A stretch of 64,000 nucleotides of DNA, taken from the NCBI GenBank assembly GCA_047967505.1, contig CM106539.1, one strand, 5' to 3'. Made by a program: the position numbers and the translations under genes. Each line of letters opens with the position of its first letter. Position 1 is the first letter of the stretch. Source of the stretch: Dipteris shenzhenensis (taxonomy: Eukaryota; Polypodiophyta; Polypodiopsida; Gleicheniales). Shown here in pieces: positions 21,701-30,303 of the stretch. The notes under the pieces are model-generated. The model made no database searches and had not been told where the DNA came from. It saw nothing but the letters and a program-made list of their open reading frames with translations.

Positions 21701-22222
21701 TGTGCCACATCATTAGGCCACCTCTTCTCCACAGAATCTTCAACAAGCCGTAACTTGCAATCCAGGAGAAATTTGCACACGCTCCAAAAAGGAAAAGTGA
21801 TTGTCTTTTCAAACTCTACATGCTTGTCATATCAAAATCATTGCTAGCACTTGGACACTGATAATATTGAAAGAAATCAACTACTTAGTAAGACCTTTGC
21901 AACAAATGGAAAAGCGACGCATGAATGCAAAAAGCATGCCAAAAGCTCAAGTGCATGAGATGACCATAGCCTGAAACACGGCATCCACACATAAAGCATC
22001 AAGGCACATGGTAGAACAAAGCATCATGCTTCAAGCTATGTCAAACAAAGAAGACAATGACATGGCAGCATGTATTGAGAAGCAAAAACCTTGCCACCTT
22101 CAACCTATATGTTTGTAAATCAAACCTGACCACCTGAGAGTAGCCATGTAAGCACCCAGGGGAGGATTTGATCTTGTAACTCACATCTGACCACCTTGCT
22201 GTAGCCAAAGGATCATGGCACC
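18782..22222 (+). other. Interior of LARD-like element, non-coding
   Basis: No retroelement domain in any frame. 18,880-19,100 is full of TTGAGAG/GAGAGA motifs. 19,270-19,810 and 20,970-21,330 are richer in G+C than the AT-rich rest and could be captured host sequence; the only open frame there (60 codons at 19,374-19,556) has no known domain. A 26-bp GC-rich perfect palindrome is at 20,696-20,721. Confidence 0.6.
20696..20721. repeat. 26-bp perfect palindrome
   Basis: Two 13-base halves meet at GAT|ATC with no spacer (AGGAGGCCGCGAT and its exact complement). It is G+C-rich inside an AT-rich interior. Confidence 0.85.
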
Positions 22223-22231
22223 AAGGAGAGG

Positions 22232-22574
22232 TGTTGAGATATGGTGCCATGTGTACATAGATTAAAGGCTAAGCTATGTGCTAAGAAAAGAATTAAAGTA
22301 GCCACCCTAGGATGTGAACTACATGATGTGGAGATGTGGATTGAGGACATCCACAAGTAGAGATGTGGATCAGAGGATCCTACAAATGTTGACTGTTCAA
22401 AGGGCACTCTCTATATAAGAGTCCTATCATGTATTATTGATATAGCACATTGGAATAGATTGAGTGTTTCATACTTCCTTTCTCTCTCATGGAGTTTCTT
22501 CTATGGTTTGATCCTCCATGATCTTTATGCTCATTGAGTGATAGATTAGGCTAAGTACGATGTGCACTTTGTCA
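22232..22574 (+). repeat. 3' LTR of the LARD-like element
   Basis: 343 bp matching the 5' LTR. Differences are mostly transitions plus one 4-base gap in a TTTC repeat. It is followed by AAAAG (22,575-22,579), the right copy of the target duplication. Confidence 0.92.
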
Positions 22575-23129
22575 AAAAGATGTTAAGAAACATATTGCAC
22601 AACATCGAAGTAATCCACCACATAAAATTAAACACCATGTGGATAGGTACAAGTCGTTCGACACACACTTCAAAGTCAAAGTCCTAGCAATATCCAACCA
22701 AAAAAGCAAAGCTGATAGAGAATTAAACACAACCACATCAGCTCATGGCTACACTAATTTTGGAGGGAATCCATAGGAATTAAACTATCTAATGAGTAGG
22801 GATATAATCTAGATGATTAAAACTTTTTGTAAATGTGGTTACTATGAAACGATAAATTATATGTAGATGCATAAGACCAGTAGTTGGGTGAAAGCATACT
22901 ACAGTGTATGTACTATTGGCAAGAATGTGGTAGTACTAAGTAGTGTGCGATATGGAGAGATTTCTCGAATCAATGTGCAGTAATATATTTATTGATTACA
23001 GAATCTCATGCACAAGATATTCTCACGTATGCATTCTCATGCTATATACACATTTTCATGCACTGCGTGTCCTCTTAGGTGTTTCACTTTCGAACCTACA
23101 CTCTATCACTTCCACTTTCGAAAACTCCT

Positions 23130-23265
23130 ACATGCATGTTCTACGTGCAAGTCCTACATGCATGTTCTACATGCGAGTTCTATATGCAACTCCTACATGC
23201 AACATGCAACTCCTACATGCAACTTGCAACTCCTACATGCAACTTCTAGATGCAAGTTCTACATG
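23130..23265. repeat. ATGCAACT minisatellite
   Basis: About eight imperfect units built on CTCCTACATGCAACTTGCAA and TTCTACATGCAAG variants. The stretch is open in more than one frame only because of the repeat. It lies directly before the lysine-rich ORF. Confidence 0.8.
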
Positions 23266-23275
23266 TAGAGAGAGA

Positions 23276-23500
23276 ATGCCCAAAGGCATCACATCTCCCG
23301 CCTCCAAGAAGCTTGATGTCCTTTCTCCAAGAAGAAACACTCCATTCAGGAAGTCTATAACCAAAGAGAAGACAAAGGCTATGGATAGCAAAGCGGCTTC
23401 TATTTTGACTCTAACCAAAGAGAAGCCAAAGACTAAGGATAGCAAACCAATAGCAATTCTGACTGGAGGCAGTCTTGGATGGAGATTTTTCCTAAGGTAG
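23276..23500 (+). CDS. Lysine-rich small ORF with internal repeat
   Basis: 75 codons from ATG 23,276 (an upstream open stretch exists but is minisatellite). It is rich in Lys, Ser and Thr, with an imperfect repeat: ITKEKTKAMDSKAASILT is followed by LTKEKPKTKDSKPIAILT. Such sequence suits a disordered nuclear protein segment. No known domain. It may be an upstream exon of the acidic gene at 23,886-25,010, since a GT-rich stretch follows GGAGG near 23,470, but splicing cannot be proven. It lies about 500 bp after the GIY-YIG stop. Confidence 0.4.
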   Translation: MPKGITSPASKKLDVLSPRRNTPFRKSITKEKTKAMDSKAASILTLTKEKPKTKDSKPIAILTGGSLGWRFFLR

Positions 23501-23665
23501 TATTTAGTACCTTAGTTAGCACTTAGTATTATGTAGTAGTATTAGGATTAGCATAAGTATTGTTTAGTACTTAGAAGTATTAGTAGTATTTAGTACTATG
23601 TAGCAGTACTTAGCAGTATTAGTAGTATTTAGCACTATTAGTACCTTAGTACTATTTAGTACCAA
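23494..23665. repeat. TAGTA-rich simple repeat
   Basis: Imperfect reiterations of TAGTATTAG, TTTAGTACT and TTAGCACT, containing no open frame. It lies between the lysine-rich ORF and the perfect hairpin. Confidence 0.8.
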
Positions 23666-23692
23666 TCACATCTGGACTGCAACACAACCAAT

Positions 23693-23788
23693 GGAAATAT
23701 GGCCCTTGAGGGGTCCCCTTTAGGGGCAAGGGCTGTGTTGGAATATGTCCCTTGCCCCTAAAGGGGACCCCTCAAGGGCCATATTTCC
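23693..23788. repeat. Perfect 40-bp inverted repeat with 16-nt loop
   Basis: Arms 23,693-23,732 and 23,749-23,788 are exact reverse complements over all 40 positions, separated by 16 bases. Pairing stops abruptly at both outer ends. Transcribed, either strand would give a perfect 40-bp RNA stem. No obvious target duplication flanks it. It may be a foldback element, a very young small-RNA locus or an inverted duplication. Confidence 0.95.
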
Positions 23789-23885
23789 TTCAAGTTTAAA
23801 TACTACTATTTTTTTGATTATTGTCTATCTTTAAACAATCTATTTGCCTTTTGAAATCAATTTCAAATAATTGTTCTTCTCCTTA

Positions 23886-24172
23886 CACAAACAAGTAAAG
23901 ACACCAAAATACCATGTTCAAAAAAGTTGAAGACTGGTACAAAGCAAGCTGAAGCTGTTGAAAATGAGAAATGCAAAACTCCTAACATTTCAAATGTGTT
24001 CATAGACACCAAGAAAGAACAATAGGTAGGGGGGCATGCCTCGTGTGGAAAAGAAGAAAATGAACAACTATTCGATGGAAGTCGGTTAGAAGATGACAAC
24101 TCCTTGGAGGATGTTGGGGATCAGGAATATGATGAGGATGAAATGTTGGACAAAGTAAAAAAGCAGCAGTGA
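23886..24172 (+). CDS. Acidic-protein gene, upstream exon (unknown function)
   Basis: Open for about 95 codons with one TAG (at about 24,031), read in the frame with TKIPCSKKLKTGTKQAEA and NVFIDTKKEQ. After the TAG comes a very acidic run, RLEDDNSLEDVGDQEYDEDE, before TGA at 24,170. The 5' end is open and may be a splice acceptor. The mixed basic then acidic composition matches the next exons. A donor candidate (AAA|GTAAAA, 24,153) is present, but its phase does not match the next exon, so the exact structure is uncertain. Confidence 0.45.
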
Positions 24173-24340
24173 AGCAGTGGCACAGGGGGACCTGAAAGTT
24201 GCAAAGGAGAGAGGCAGGATGGTTTTTTTTCCTATTTGGCCAAAAGAGGGTATTTATTTTTAAAATTTCCTATTTTATCTATTTTATTTATTCTTGTTTT
24301 ATATATTGCATCTATTCATGTATTATATATTGTTTAGCAG

Positions 24341-24454
24341 ATGAAAGTTTTCTAGTTAAGGAAGCTCTTACTAAGATGAAGCACCACATACAACACAAGA
24401 TGAAATCTACTGTGCGGTCATTGTACAGAAGAAAGAATATGGAGGAACAGAAGG
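24341..24454 (+). CDS. Acidic-protein gene, basic middle exon
   Basis: After TTTAGCAG the frame reads DESFLVKEALTKMKHHIQ and TVRSLYRRKNMEEQK, a basic amphipathic helix-like segment. It ends at the donor AAGG|GTATGT (24,455), phase 1. The 89-bp intron (24,455-24,543) ends TTTGTAG, and the next exon completes the codon as Asp, so this junction is convincing. Confidence 0.55.
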
Positions 24455-24543
24455 GTATGTATCTTTTTGTGAAGATGCATATTTACAGTCTTCTGTGTAC
24501 ATCACCTCAAACACATTTCTGATCTAACTTTATGTCTTTGTAG

Positions 24544-25010
24544 ACAATCTAACTGGAGACATCGAAGATGATCAGCACTTGGATGAAGATGATCTGCTGA
24601 ACTTGGATGAAGAAAATCTACAGCAACCGGACAAGATTATAGAGGAAGCAATAGCAAGATTGGACATGCAGGACTTGCCGAGAAACCATAGTAAGGATGA
24701 AGACATAGGTGGTGGTGGGGAGTTGACTGGAAAGAATAGCAAGGATGAACACACGGATAGTGATGAAAAGCTCGACACAAATAGCAGTGAGAGGGTCACT
24801 GAGACAGCTGAGATTATATCAGGGCTAAAGCCTAAACTACTTGACAGCTCTGATGGAGAGCAAATGGAGGATGACACAGTACTAGGTAGCCTTCTCCCAG
24901 CGGCGGGGACAAAGAAGAGGAAATTTAGTCAAATAGTTACTAATTTGTATTTGATTGATCCTAGCAAATGCCCAACCCTAAATATTAGGACCAGATCATC
25001 TATGAAATGA
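24544..25010 (+). CDS. Acidic-protein gene, last exon (unknown function)
   Basis: 155 codons ending at TGA 25,008. It begins with an Asp/Glu-rich stretch (DIEDDQHLDEDDLLNLDEEN), continues as a Ser/Asp/Glu-rich, probably disordered region, and ends with a basic patch TKKRKFSQ that looks like a nuclear localisation signal, followed by a conserved-looking tail (LYLIDPSKCPTLNIRTRS). No known domain. Both the phase-compatible intron and the frame free of stops argue for a genuine or recently active gene, not random sequence. It could be a transposon-borne gene. Confidence 0.55.
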
Positions 25011-25044
25011 CATTGTATGAGAGCTGGTCTCACAAGTTTTAAAT

Positions 25045-25197
25045 GAAACTCTTTTTGCAATTTATCTTGTTTTTTTTACAATTTATCTTCTTGTTTTTTG
25101 AATGAAATTATTTTTGCAATTTATCTTCCTTGTTTTTTTAATGAAATTCTTTTTGCAATTTATCTTCTCATAAGTTGATATGAAATTCTTTTTGCAA
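25045..25197. repeat. Imperfect tandem repeat, about 40-bp unit
   Basis: Four imperfect units of (GAAATTCTT)TTTGCAATTTATCTTCTTGTTTTTT. It lies between the acidic gene and copia-3 and ends just at the copia-3 truncation. Confidence 0.75.
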
Positions 25198-25205
25198 GGC
25201 AAGGA

Positions 25206-26518
25206 ATAATGTTTACTTTAGATGTAGGCATGCCGAAACTAAAGGTTGCCATGTTTACCCATGGTATGGGTGTTGTCCCTGATTTGGAAATTTGGCACAA
25301 ATGCATTGGTCATATTAATATTCAGAAGCTGAAAAATATGCTGCATAAAGGCATTGTTGTTGGCTTGCCAAAGTTCAAGTAAACTGCTTTAGAGCATGTT
25401 TGTCTTGCATGCCAGTTTGGAAAACAATCAAGGTTGCCATTCACTAAGCATATGCAGGAAAGTAATAGACCCTTACAGTTGATTCACACTGATGTCTGGG
25501 GTCCAGCTCAGACTACCTCGATCGGAGGTTCATCATATTATGTTACATTTATTGATAATTTTAGCCGGTATACATGGCTATATTTTTTGAAACATAAGGA
25601 TGAGGTCCTGCTTGCCTTCAAGCATTTCAAGCAACATGTTGAAAAGGAGCTTGGGTCATATATCACATGCTTGAGATCAGATAATGGAGGTGAATATCTG
25701 TCAACAAATGAATTTGATGACTTCTTGGCCTATCATGGGATTAGACGAGAGCTTACATGCCCATATACACCACAGTGGAATGGAGTGGCTGAACGTAAGA
25801 ATGGGGTGATTGGTCGTGTGGTAGAGCCATGTTGAATGAAAAGAACTTACCTGATTATTATTGGGCAAAAGCACTTGCAACTGCAGTGTATGTGTTGAAT
25901 TGCACTCCTACTGCTGGCATTCATATGCTCACACCATATGAGAAATTGTATCGACAGAAGCCTGATGTTAGTCATTTAAAAGTGTTTGGCAGCTTGGCAT
26001 ATGTGCATATACCAGATGAAAAGAGATGGAAGTTGGATCCCAAAGTAGAAAGATGTGTGTTTGTTGGCTATGCACAGATACAGAAGGGTTACAAATGCTA
26101 CAACCCATCGACCAAGAAGACTATGGTGAGTCGAGATGTTGTTTTTGATGAGCTGGAATATTGGTATGGCAAGCCGAAAGTGGTTGTTCCAAATGATGCA
26201 TCTGCAGGTCATGCATATGATAAAAATCAGCAAATTAGTACATCCATATCTGGGCCTACATCTACTGGTTCTACTACAATGAATCCTTGGTCTTGTAGGT
26301 TACGCAATTCCACTGACACTCCTATGTCAGTGAGGGGGAGAGATAAAGGGAAAGCCAAGGTTGTTGAGGTGCTTTTGCAAGCTGAAAATGATGTCCCTGG
26401 GCCATCAAATTGTGGCTATGATTCGTCATGTAGTGACAGTTTGGATAGTGAGCTGGGTATACCATCTGTGTCTACACTTGGAGTCAAGGGAAGCAGGTAC
26501 ATACCTTCTCATGAATGA
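25206..26518 (+). pseudogene. copia-3 pre-integrase and integrase
   Basis: Begins in DLEIWHKCIGHINIQKL (pre-integrase), with a TAA at 25,380 before the CLACQFGKQ zinc residues. The core has LIHTDVWGP (first Asp), YYVTFIDNFSRYTWLYF and LRSDNGGEYLS (second Asp); the Glu block reads WNGVAERKNGVI. One frameshift occurs at about 25,825 (two overlapping open frames); the second frame, LNEKNLPDYYWAKALAT, continues to 26,518 through LKVFGSLAYVHIP and SRDVVFDE. The enzyme is dead but otherwise well preserved. Confidence 0.88.
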
Positions 26519-26614
26519 GGAGGCTTAGGCACTCCAGTGAGAAGGTCACAGAGAGTCAGGTATCCTGTTGACAGGTTAACTTATAGTGGTTATGCTACTT
26601 GACATTATGCATAT

Positions 26615-26776
26615 ATGACAAAAGTTATGGGACATACTGAGCCAACTATCTTTGGTGAGGCTGTGCAACATGGTCATTGGTGGAATGCCATGGATGAGGA
26701 GATGGATGCCCTTGCCACTAATCAGACTTGGGATTTGGTGGAGTTGCCTGAAGGCAAGAATCCTATTGGTTGCAAA
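26615..26776 (+). pseudogene. copia-3 RT, N-terminal piece
   Basis: Reads WWNAMDEEMDALATNQTWDLVELPEG, the first block of copia RT, and ends at NPIGCK exactly at the transposon insertion. The next codons (WVYKVK) are found at 36,746 after one copy of GTTGCAAA. Confidence 0.85.
26769..26776. repeat. 8-bp target duplication, left copy
   Basis: GTTGCAAA before the CCCGGGGGATTCA end of the transposon, repeated as GTTGCAAA at 36,738-36,745 after its other end. Confidence 0.88.
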
Positions 26777-26789
26777 CCCGGGGGATTCA
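26777..26789 (+). repeat. Left terminal inverted repeat
   Basis: CCCGGGGGATTCA, pairing with the right end at 36,725-36,737 with one mismatch. Confidence 0.8.
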
Positions 26790-26911
26790 GAAGGGGAACC
26801 TTACGATATCACGTGAGTGTACACTAGGGGGGTTTTTTGCAGATGATGCATAAGCTTATACATTAGGGGTGGGGGCCCTTTTATGTTTTGGCTAATCTTA
26901 AATTTAAGTTA

Positions 26912-26936
26912 GGGGGGTGGGAGGGGGGGGGGGGGG
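26912..26936 (+). repeat. G-rich tract
   Basis: GGGGGGTGGGA followed by 14 G residues, a potential G-quadruplex 135 bp inside the left transposon end. The exact length may be affected by sequencing of homopolymers. Confidence 0.8.
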
Positions 26937-28243
26937 ACTAATCTTTACCCTAGATGTAGACCCGATGTAGAAATGACACACAAATACTCATTTGATAAGT
27001 CAGTCACTGGGTGTTCATGAACTAAGCCCAAAACTAACACTAGGTCTCCTTCATTGATGGTGACTCTTATTGTTAATTATGGTAATCAAAGAACTAATCG
27101 TGGCTAATTAAAGGGGCTAATGTTTAGAGAAAATAAGAGAAAAGGCTGGAAAAAGGTGTAAGAAATGTTCCATAGTAATGCATTCCTACAAGAAAATTAA
27201 GCATAACATGGCCACATGAACACCACCACACCCACACCTATACCCTCTCACTCTTTCACTCTTTGATTTTGACCACAAGCTGGTTCTCCTAAGTTGTCCT
27301 TATTCTCTTTTGGCATTTGTAAATATTCACTCTATCTTTCTAGTACACTTTGCTTTGCACACTTTGCAAAATTGCCCAATCACCCAAAGACAAAGAGACT
27401 ATCTATCAGAGGATTAAATAAAAAATGGAGTAATGGAAGGCTACATGGAGTCCCAATGTTGTAGATCCAAGAATATTGGTTTTAAGGGTGGTTCAAATCA
27501 AGGAACTTGAGATCCAACCTTGTAAGTCATGATATAAACAGTCTTTCATAATATAAAACAAATATATCATTAAATCATTCTCTCTTTAATATAGGTTTAC
27601 TATTTTATTCTAGTGTCTATAGTAGTGTAATATACATGTGTCTTTTCAATATTGCGACTGTGTGACCGCTATTTGAATAGTGAATTTCTTAATAGAACCC
27701 TTCATTCAGAATTTGTGATAGGAAGGAAGTCATGTGACCGCTATGTGTAAGTCTTGGGACAATCTATGAGAGACGATGACCCTAGAACTATCAAAGCAAA
27801 GATGTGCATTGAAGGACACCATTACAAATGCCTTAATACACTATGGATCAGTGGCGGTGAACCTAATAACTAAGGAAACCATGATAGATTTGGGCTTGGA
27901 AAAGATGTTATAAAGTAATTAGGTTAGTTGGCTTGCCAACAAAAGTAGAAATTAATTGCCCTCCCAAGTATGTGTACACATGTGGCCTATCCCATGAGTG
28001 AGGGCTTTTCACACGGTTGACCATACTCTATGTTTTCTTAACCATGGTGAAATGCAAAAATGGAGGGGGGAAATGGGGAAGTGCGGGAAAATGGGTTTCC
28101 TATCCTGCACATGACTTTTGCCCTATCTTATGCCCGCCCTAGCAGGTAGCCCAGCTTTTGCCCTCCAGGCCTCGCCTCCCTACACCCTTGCTCATCGTTT
28201 CTCCTCTGTTTGCTGCTGCTATTGAAAGTTGCGCATCGTGGCT
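26937..28243. other. Non-coding left arm of the DNA transposon
   Basis: AT-rich with no recognisable frame. It may hold subterminal transposase-binding repeats and the transposase promoter, but I see no clear repeated motif. Confidence 0.45.
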
Positions 28244-28855
28244 TGATAGAAGCGTTTGTTGGAGAGGTCCGTCGGTGGGCAAAGTTTAAGAGCAAGCTTG
28301 GAGGCTGCCGGAGCTTTGAGCTCTTGGATGCGTCCGCCGTTCAAGAACTCGATGATCAGCTTCCTGGGAATTGCTATGAGCTCGATCAAACATGTATCGT
28401 GAGTACATGCCGCTTTCGTTGTGTAGCAGGGGAGCATGCCTTGGAGGCTCTTGTTGACATAGATGGAGTCGCATATTGTTTGAAGTAACAAAGGAGAGCT
28501 TGCTGTAGTAGCCACCTAGAATGGAGGAGTGGCTTGGCTTGATGAGTCGCCTAGAGCTCTGTTGGAGTCAATGGAGAGGAAGTTTGGCGCTGGAGAGGCG
28601 ATGGCCTTAGAGCTGCTGCCGACAACCGGACTGTGTTAGAGATGGAGGAGGCTCAGAAGAGCCGCATAGGTGCTTAGACCTTAGCAGAAGGCCTTAGGAT
28701 ATGATAGGTGCCTCGGATATGTAAAGTCGGGTGGCTATAGGTCGTAGAAGTTTTGGAGCTGTGAGTCAAAGGCCGTGTGCATGGAGTTTCATTTGCTGAA
28801 GGTTTTGGTGTCGAGCTCACACCTCTAAGTTGAGGTCCCCGTAGATGTATCTGAC
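28244..28855. repeat. Tandem duplication, unit 1 (612 bp)
   Basis: Starts TGATAGAAGCGTTTG and ends GTAGATGTATC. Relative to unit 2 it differs by scattered substitutions and carries a single copy of the 47-bp sub-repeat and of the GGAGAGGTCC segment. It is more G+C-rich than its surroundings. The minus strand keeps a 98-codon open frame starting MATTASSPLLLQ (28,219-28,515) with no recognised domain, and the plus strand is open too. It may be a captured host-gene fragment. Confidence 0.85.
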
Positions 28856-29460
28856 TGATAGAAGCGTTTGTTGGAGAGGTCCATCGGTGGGCAAAGTTTG
28901 TTGGAGAGGTCCATCGGCAGGCAAAGTTTGAGAGCAAGCTTGGAGGCTGCCGGAGCTTTGAGCTCTTGGATGCGTCCGCCGTTCAAGAACTTGATGATCA
29001 GCTTCCTGGGGATTGCTACGAGCTCGATCGAACATGTATCGTGAGTCCGTGCCGCTTTCGTTGTGTAGCAGGGGAGCACGCCTTGGAGGCTCTTGTTGAC
29101 ATAGATGGAGTCGCATATTGTTTGAAGCAACAAAGGAGAGCTTGCTATAGTAGCCACCTAGAATGGAGGAGTGGCTTGGCTTGATGAGCTGCCTAGAGCT
29201 CTGTTGGAGTCAATGGAGAGGAAGTCGGGTGGCTGCAGGTCGGGTGGCTGTAGGTCGTAGAAGTCGGGTGCCTCGGATATGCAAAGTCGGGTGGCTACAG
29301 GTCGTAGAAGTCGGGTGCCTCGGATATGCAAAGTCGGGTGGCTGCAGGTCGTAGAAGTTTTGGAGCCGAGTCAAAGGCCGTGTGCATGGAGTTTCATTTG
29401 CTGAAGGTTTTGGTGTCGAGCTCACACCTCTAAGTTGAGGTCCCCGTAGATGTATACGAC
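28856..29460. repeat. Tandem duplication, unit 2 (605 bp)
   Basis: Second copy of the preceding unit. It contains an internal 30-bp duplication (GTTTGTTGGAGAGGTCCATC, at about 28,868 and 28,898). At 29,224-29,355 it holds an expansion of a 47-bp minisatellite (GTCGGGTGCCTCGGATATGC, then a GTCGGGTGGCTGCAGGTCG half), present about three times. Minus-strand frames remain open across both copies (28,825-29,157), with the same MAT(I/T)ASSPLLLQ start. Confidence 0.85.
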
Positions 29461-29881
29461 TGATGTCTGTCTCTCTCTACTTTACTCCCCTCCAAGAGAG
29501 CCATGCCATGTTTTTGGGTCCAATACAGTCCAAGAGAGCCATGCCATGTTGCCCATGAGTCTGATAGAGTAGGGGACTTGCCAGAGAGGTGGAAAATCCT
29601 TTCAAAAGCATGTTAGAAGACCTTCAAATGGCCACAGCTAGCTGTATATACCACCTTGGGCATTCCCATTCTCTACACAATTAACTGGCAATGACTCCAT
29701 ACTCTTTTGCAATCTTTTTAGTTCAAACCAGCCAGCTTTCAGCTAGGACTTGGTGCTATTAGTGTGCTCTCAACCTGCTTGGCCTTATGTGTGGTTGACA
29801 AGGTGGGCTTGAGAATCGTACTCCTTGTCTGCACGCTTCCATAATCACATTTGTAGCTGTATATCACCATACATGTCAACA

Positions 29882-30244
29882 GTTTTATGTCCATTTCATG
29901 CTTCATTTTGAACATGTTAATGATGATTTTGCTGTAATTTGTTCCTCATTTCCTTTACTTTACAATAGGTTTTGCTACTACTGCAAATAATGCATTGAGA
30001 AGGCCTATGTTTCTACTTCAACTCACATGTTTTTGGTTGGAATTTGTTTATAGGTGCTGTAATTTGTTACTAGTTGCTAGAGTAGCTGTAAACTTCAAAA
30101 GGAGATTGTTGGCTTGAAGCAGCTCTGATTCTTCCATACTTTGCTCCAGGTTTTATGTCCATTTCATCCTTCATTTTGAACATGTTAATGATGATTTTGC
30201 TGTAATTTTTTCCTCATTTTCTTTACTTTACAACAGGTTTTGCT
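29882..30244. repeat. 95-bp direct repeat pair upstream of the transposase gene
   Basis: 29,882-29,976 and 30,150-30,244 share about 95 bp with only a handful of differences, from GTTTTATGTCCATTTCAT to AGGTTTTGCT. Both end in CTTTAC(A)A(C/T)AGG, a plausible 3' splice site, so duplicated introns or exon starts are possible just ahead of the first transposase exon. Confidence 0.8.
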
Positions 30245-30303
30245 GTCCATTTGAGATTATCTTGTTGGGCACCTTTTTTGTTATCTAGCCCTTTTATAGG
30301 AGC

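Larger units (their letters stand above)
18425..22574 (+). mobile_element. Non-autonomous LTR retrotransposon without pol (LARD-like)
   Basis: 4,150 bp flanked by two LTRs (345 and 343 bp; roughly 23 substitutions and a 4-bp gap by eye, about 93% identical) with TGTTGAG...TTTGTCA ends. A perfect initiator-Met primer site (TGGTATCAGAGC, 18,770-18,781) follows the 5' LTR, and a purine tract (AAGGAGAGG, 22,223-22,231) precedes the 3' LTR. The flanks are AAAAT / AAAAG, a 5-bp target duplication with one change. The 3.46-kb interior has no gag, protease, integrase or RT in any frame, so it must have been moved by another element's enzymes. It sits in a GIY-YIG exon. Confidence 0.9.
18323..22776 (+). 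pseudogene. GIY-YIG domain exon, interrupted by a 4.15-kb LTR element
   Basis: After the acceptor TCTCATAG the exon reads to HIYCIHYIDN and YIGQTK, matching the two hallmark strands of GIY-YIG nucleases (HIY in place of GIY, then YIG). The frame is cut at 18,424 by the LTR element 18,425-22,574 and resumes at 22,575. Skipping the element and one copy of the 5-bp duplication, the next residues are DVKKHIAQHR, the helix that follows YIG in this fold. Then come a possible catalytic Glu in KADREL and GYTNFGG before a TAG at 22,774. In I-TevI the helix carries a catalytic Arg (EKRWKRH); here that position aligns with His (KKHIAQH). GIY-YIG proteins cut DNA (homing enzymes, Penelope-type endonucleases, SLX1, UvrC). 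Which branch this is cannot be told by eye. Confidence 0.65.

Noticed and set aside
22943-23275. ATG-less extension upstream of the Lys-rich ORF (Cys/His/Met-rich)
   Set aside because: It runs through the ATGCAACT minisatellite, and the Met-Gln-Leu-Leu-His-Ala pattern is periodic with the DNA repeat.
24572-24877. Ser-rich minus-strand ORF
   Set aside because: Antisense of the acidic-protein exon: Glu/Asp codons read backwards as Ser/Phe/Leu. The plus frame has the intron support.
28219-29157. Duplicated minus-strand frame considered as a functional small gene pair
   Set aside because: Two overlapping minus frames and one plus frame are all open, and no known domain is seen; kept as a duplicated segment and possible captured fragment instead.
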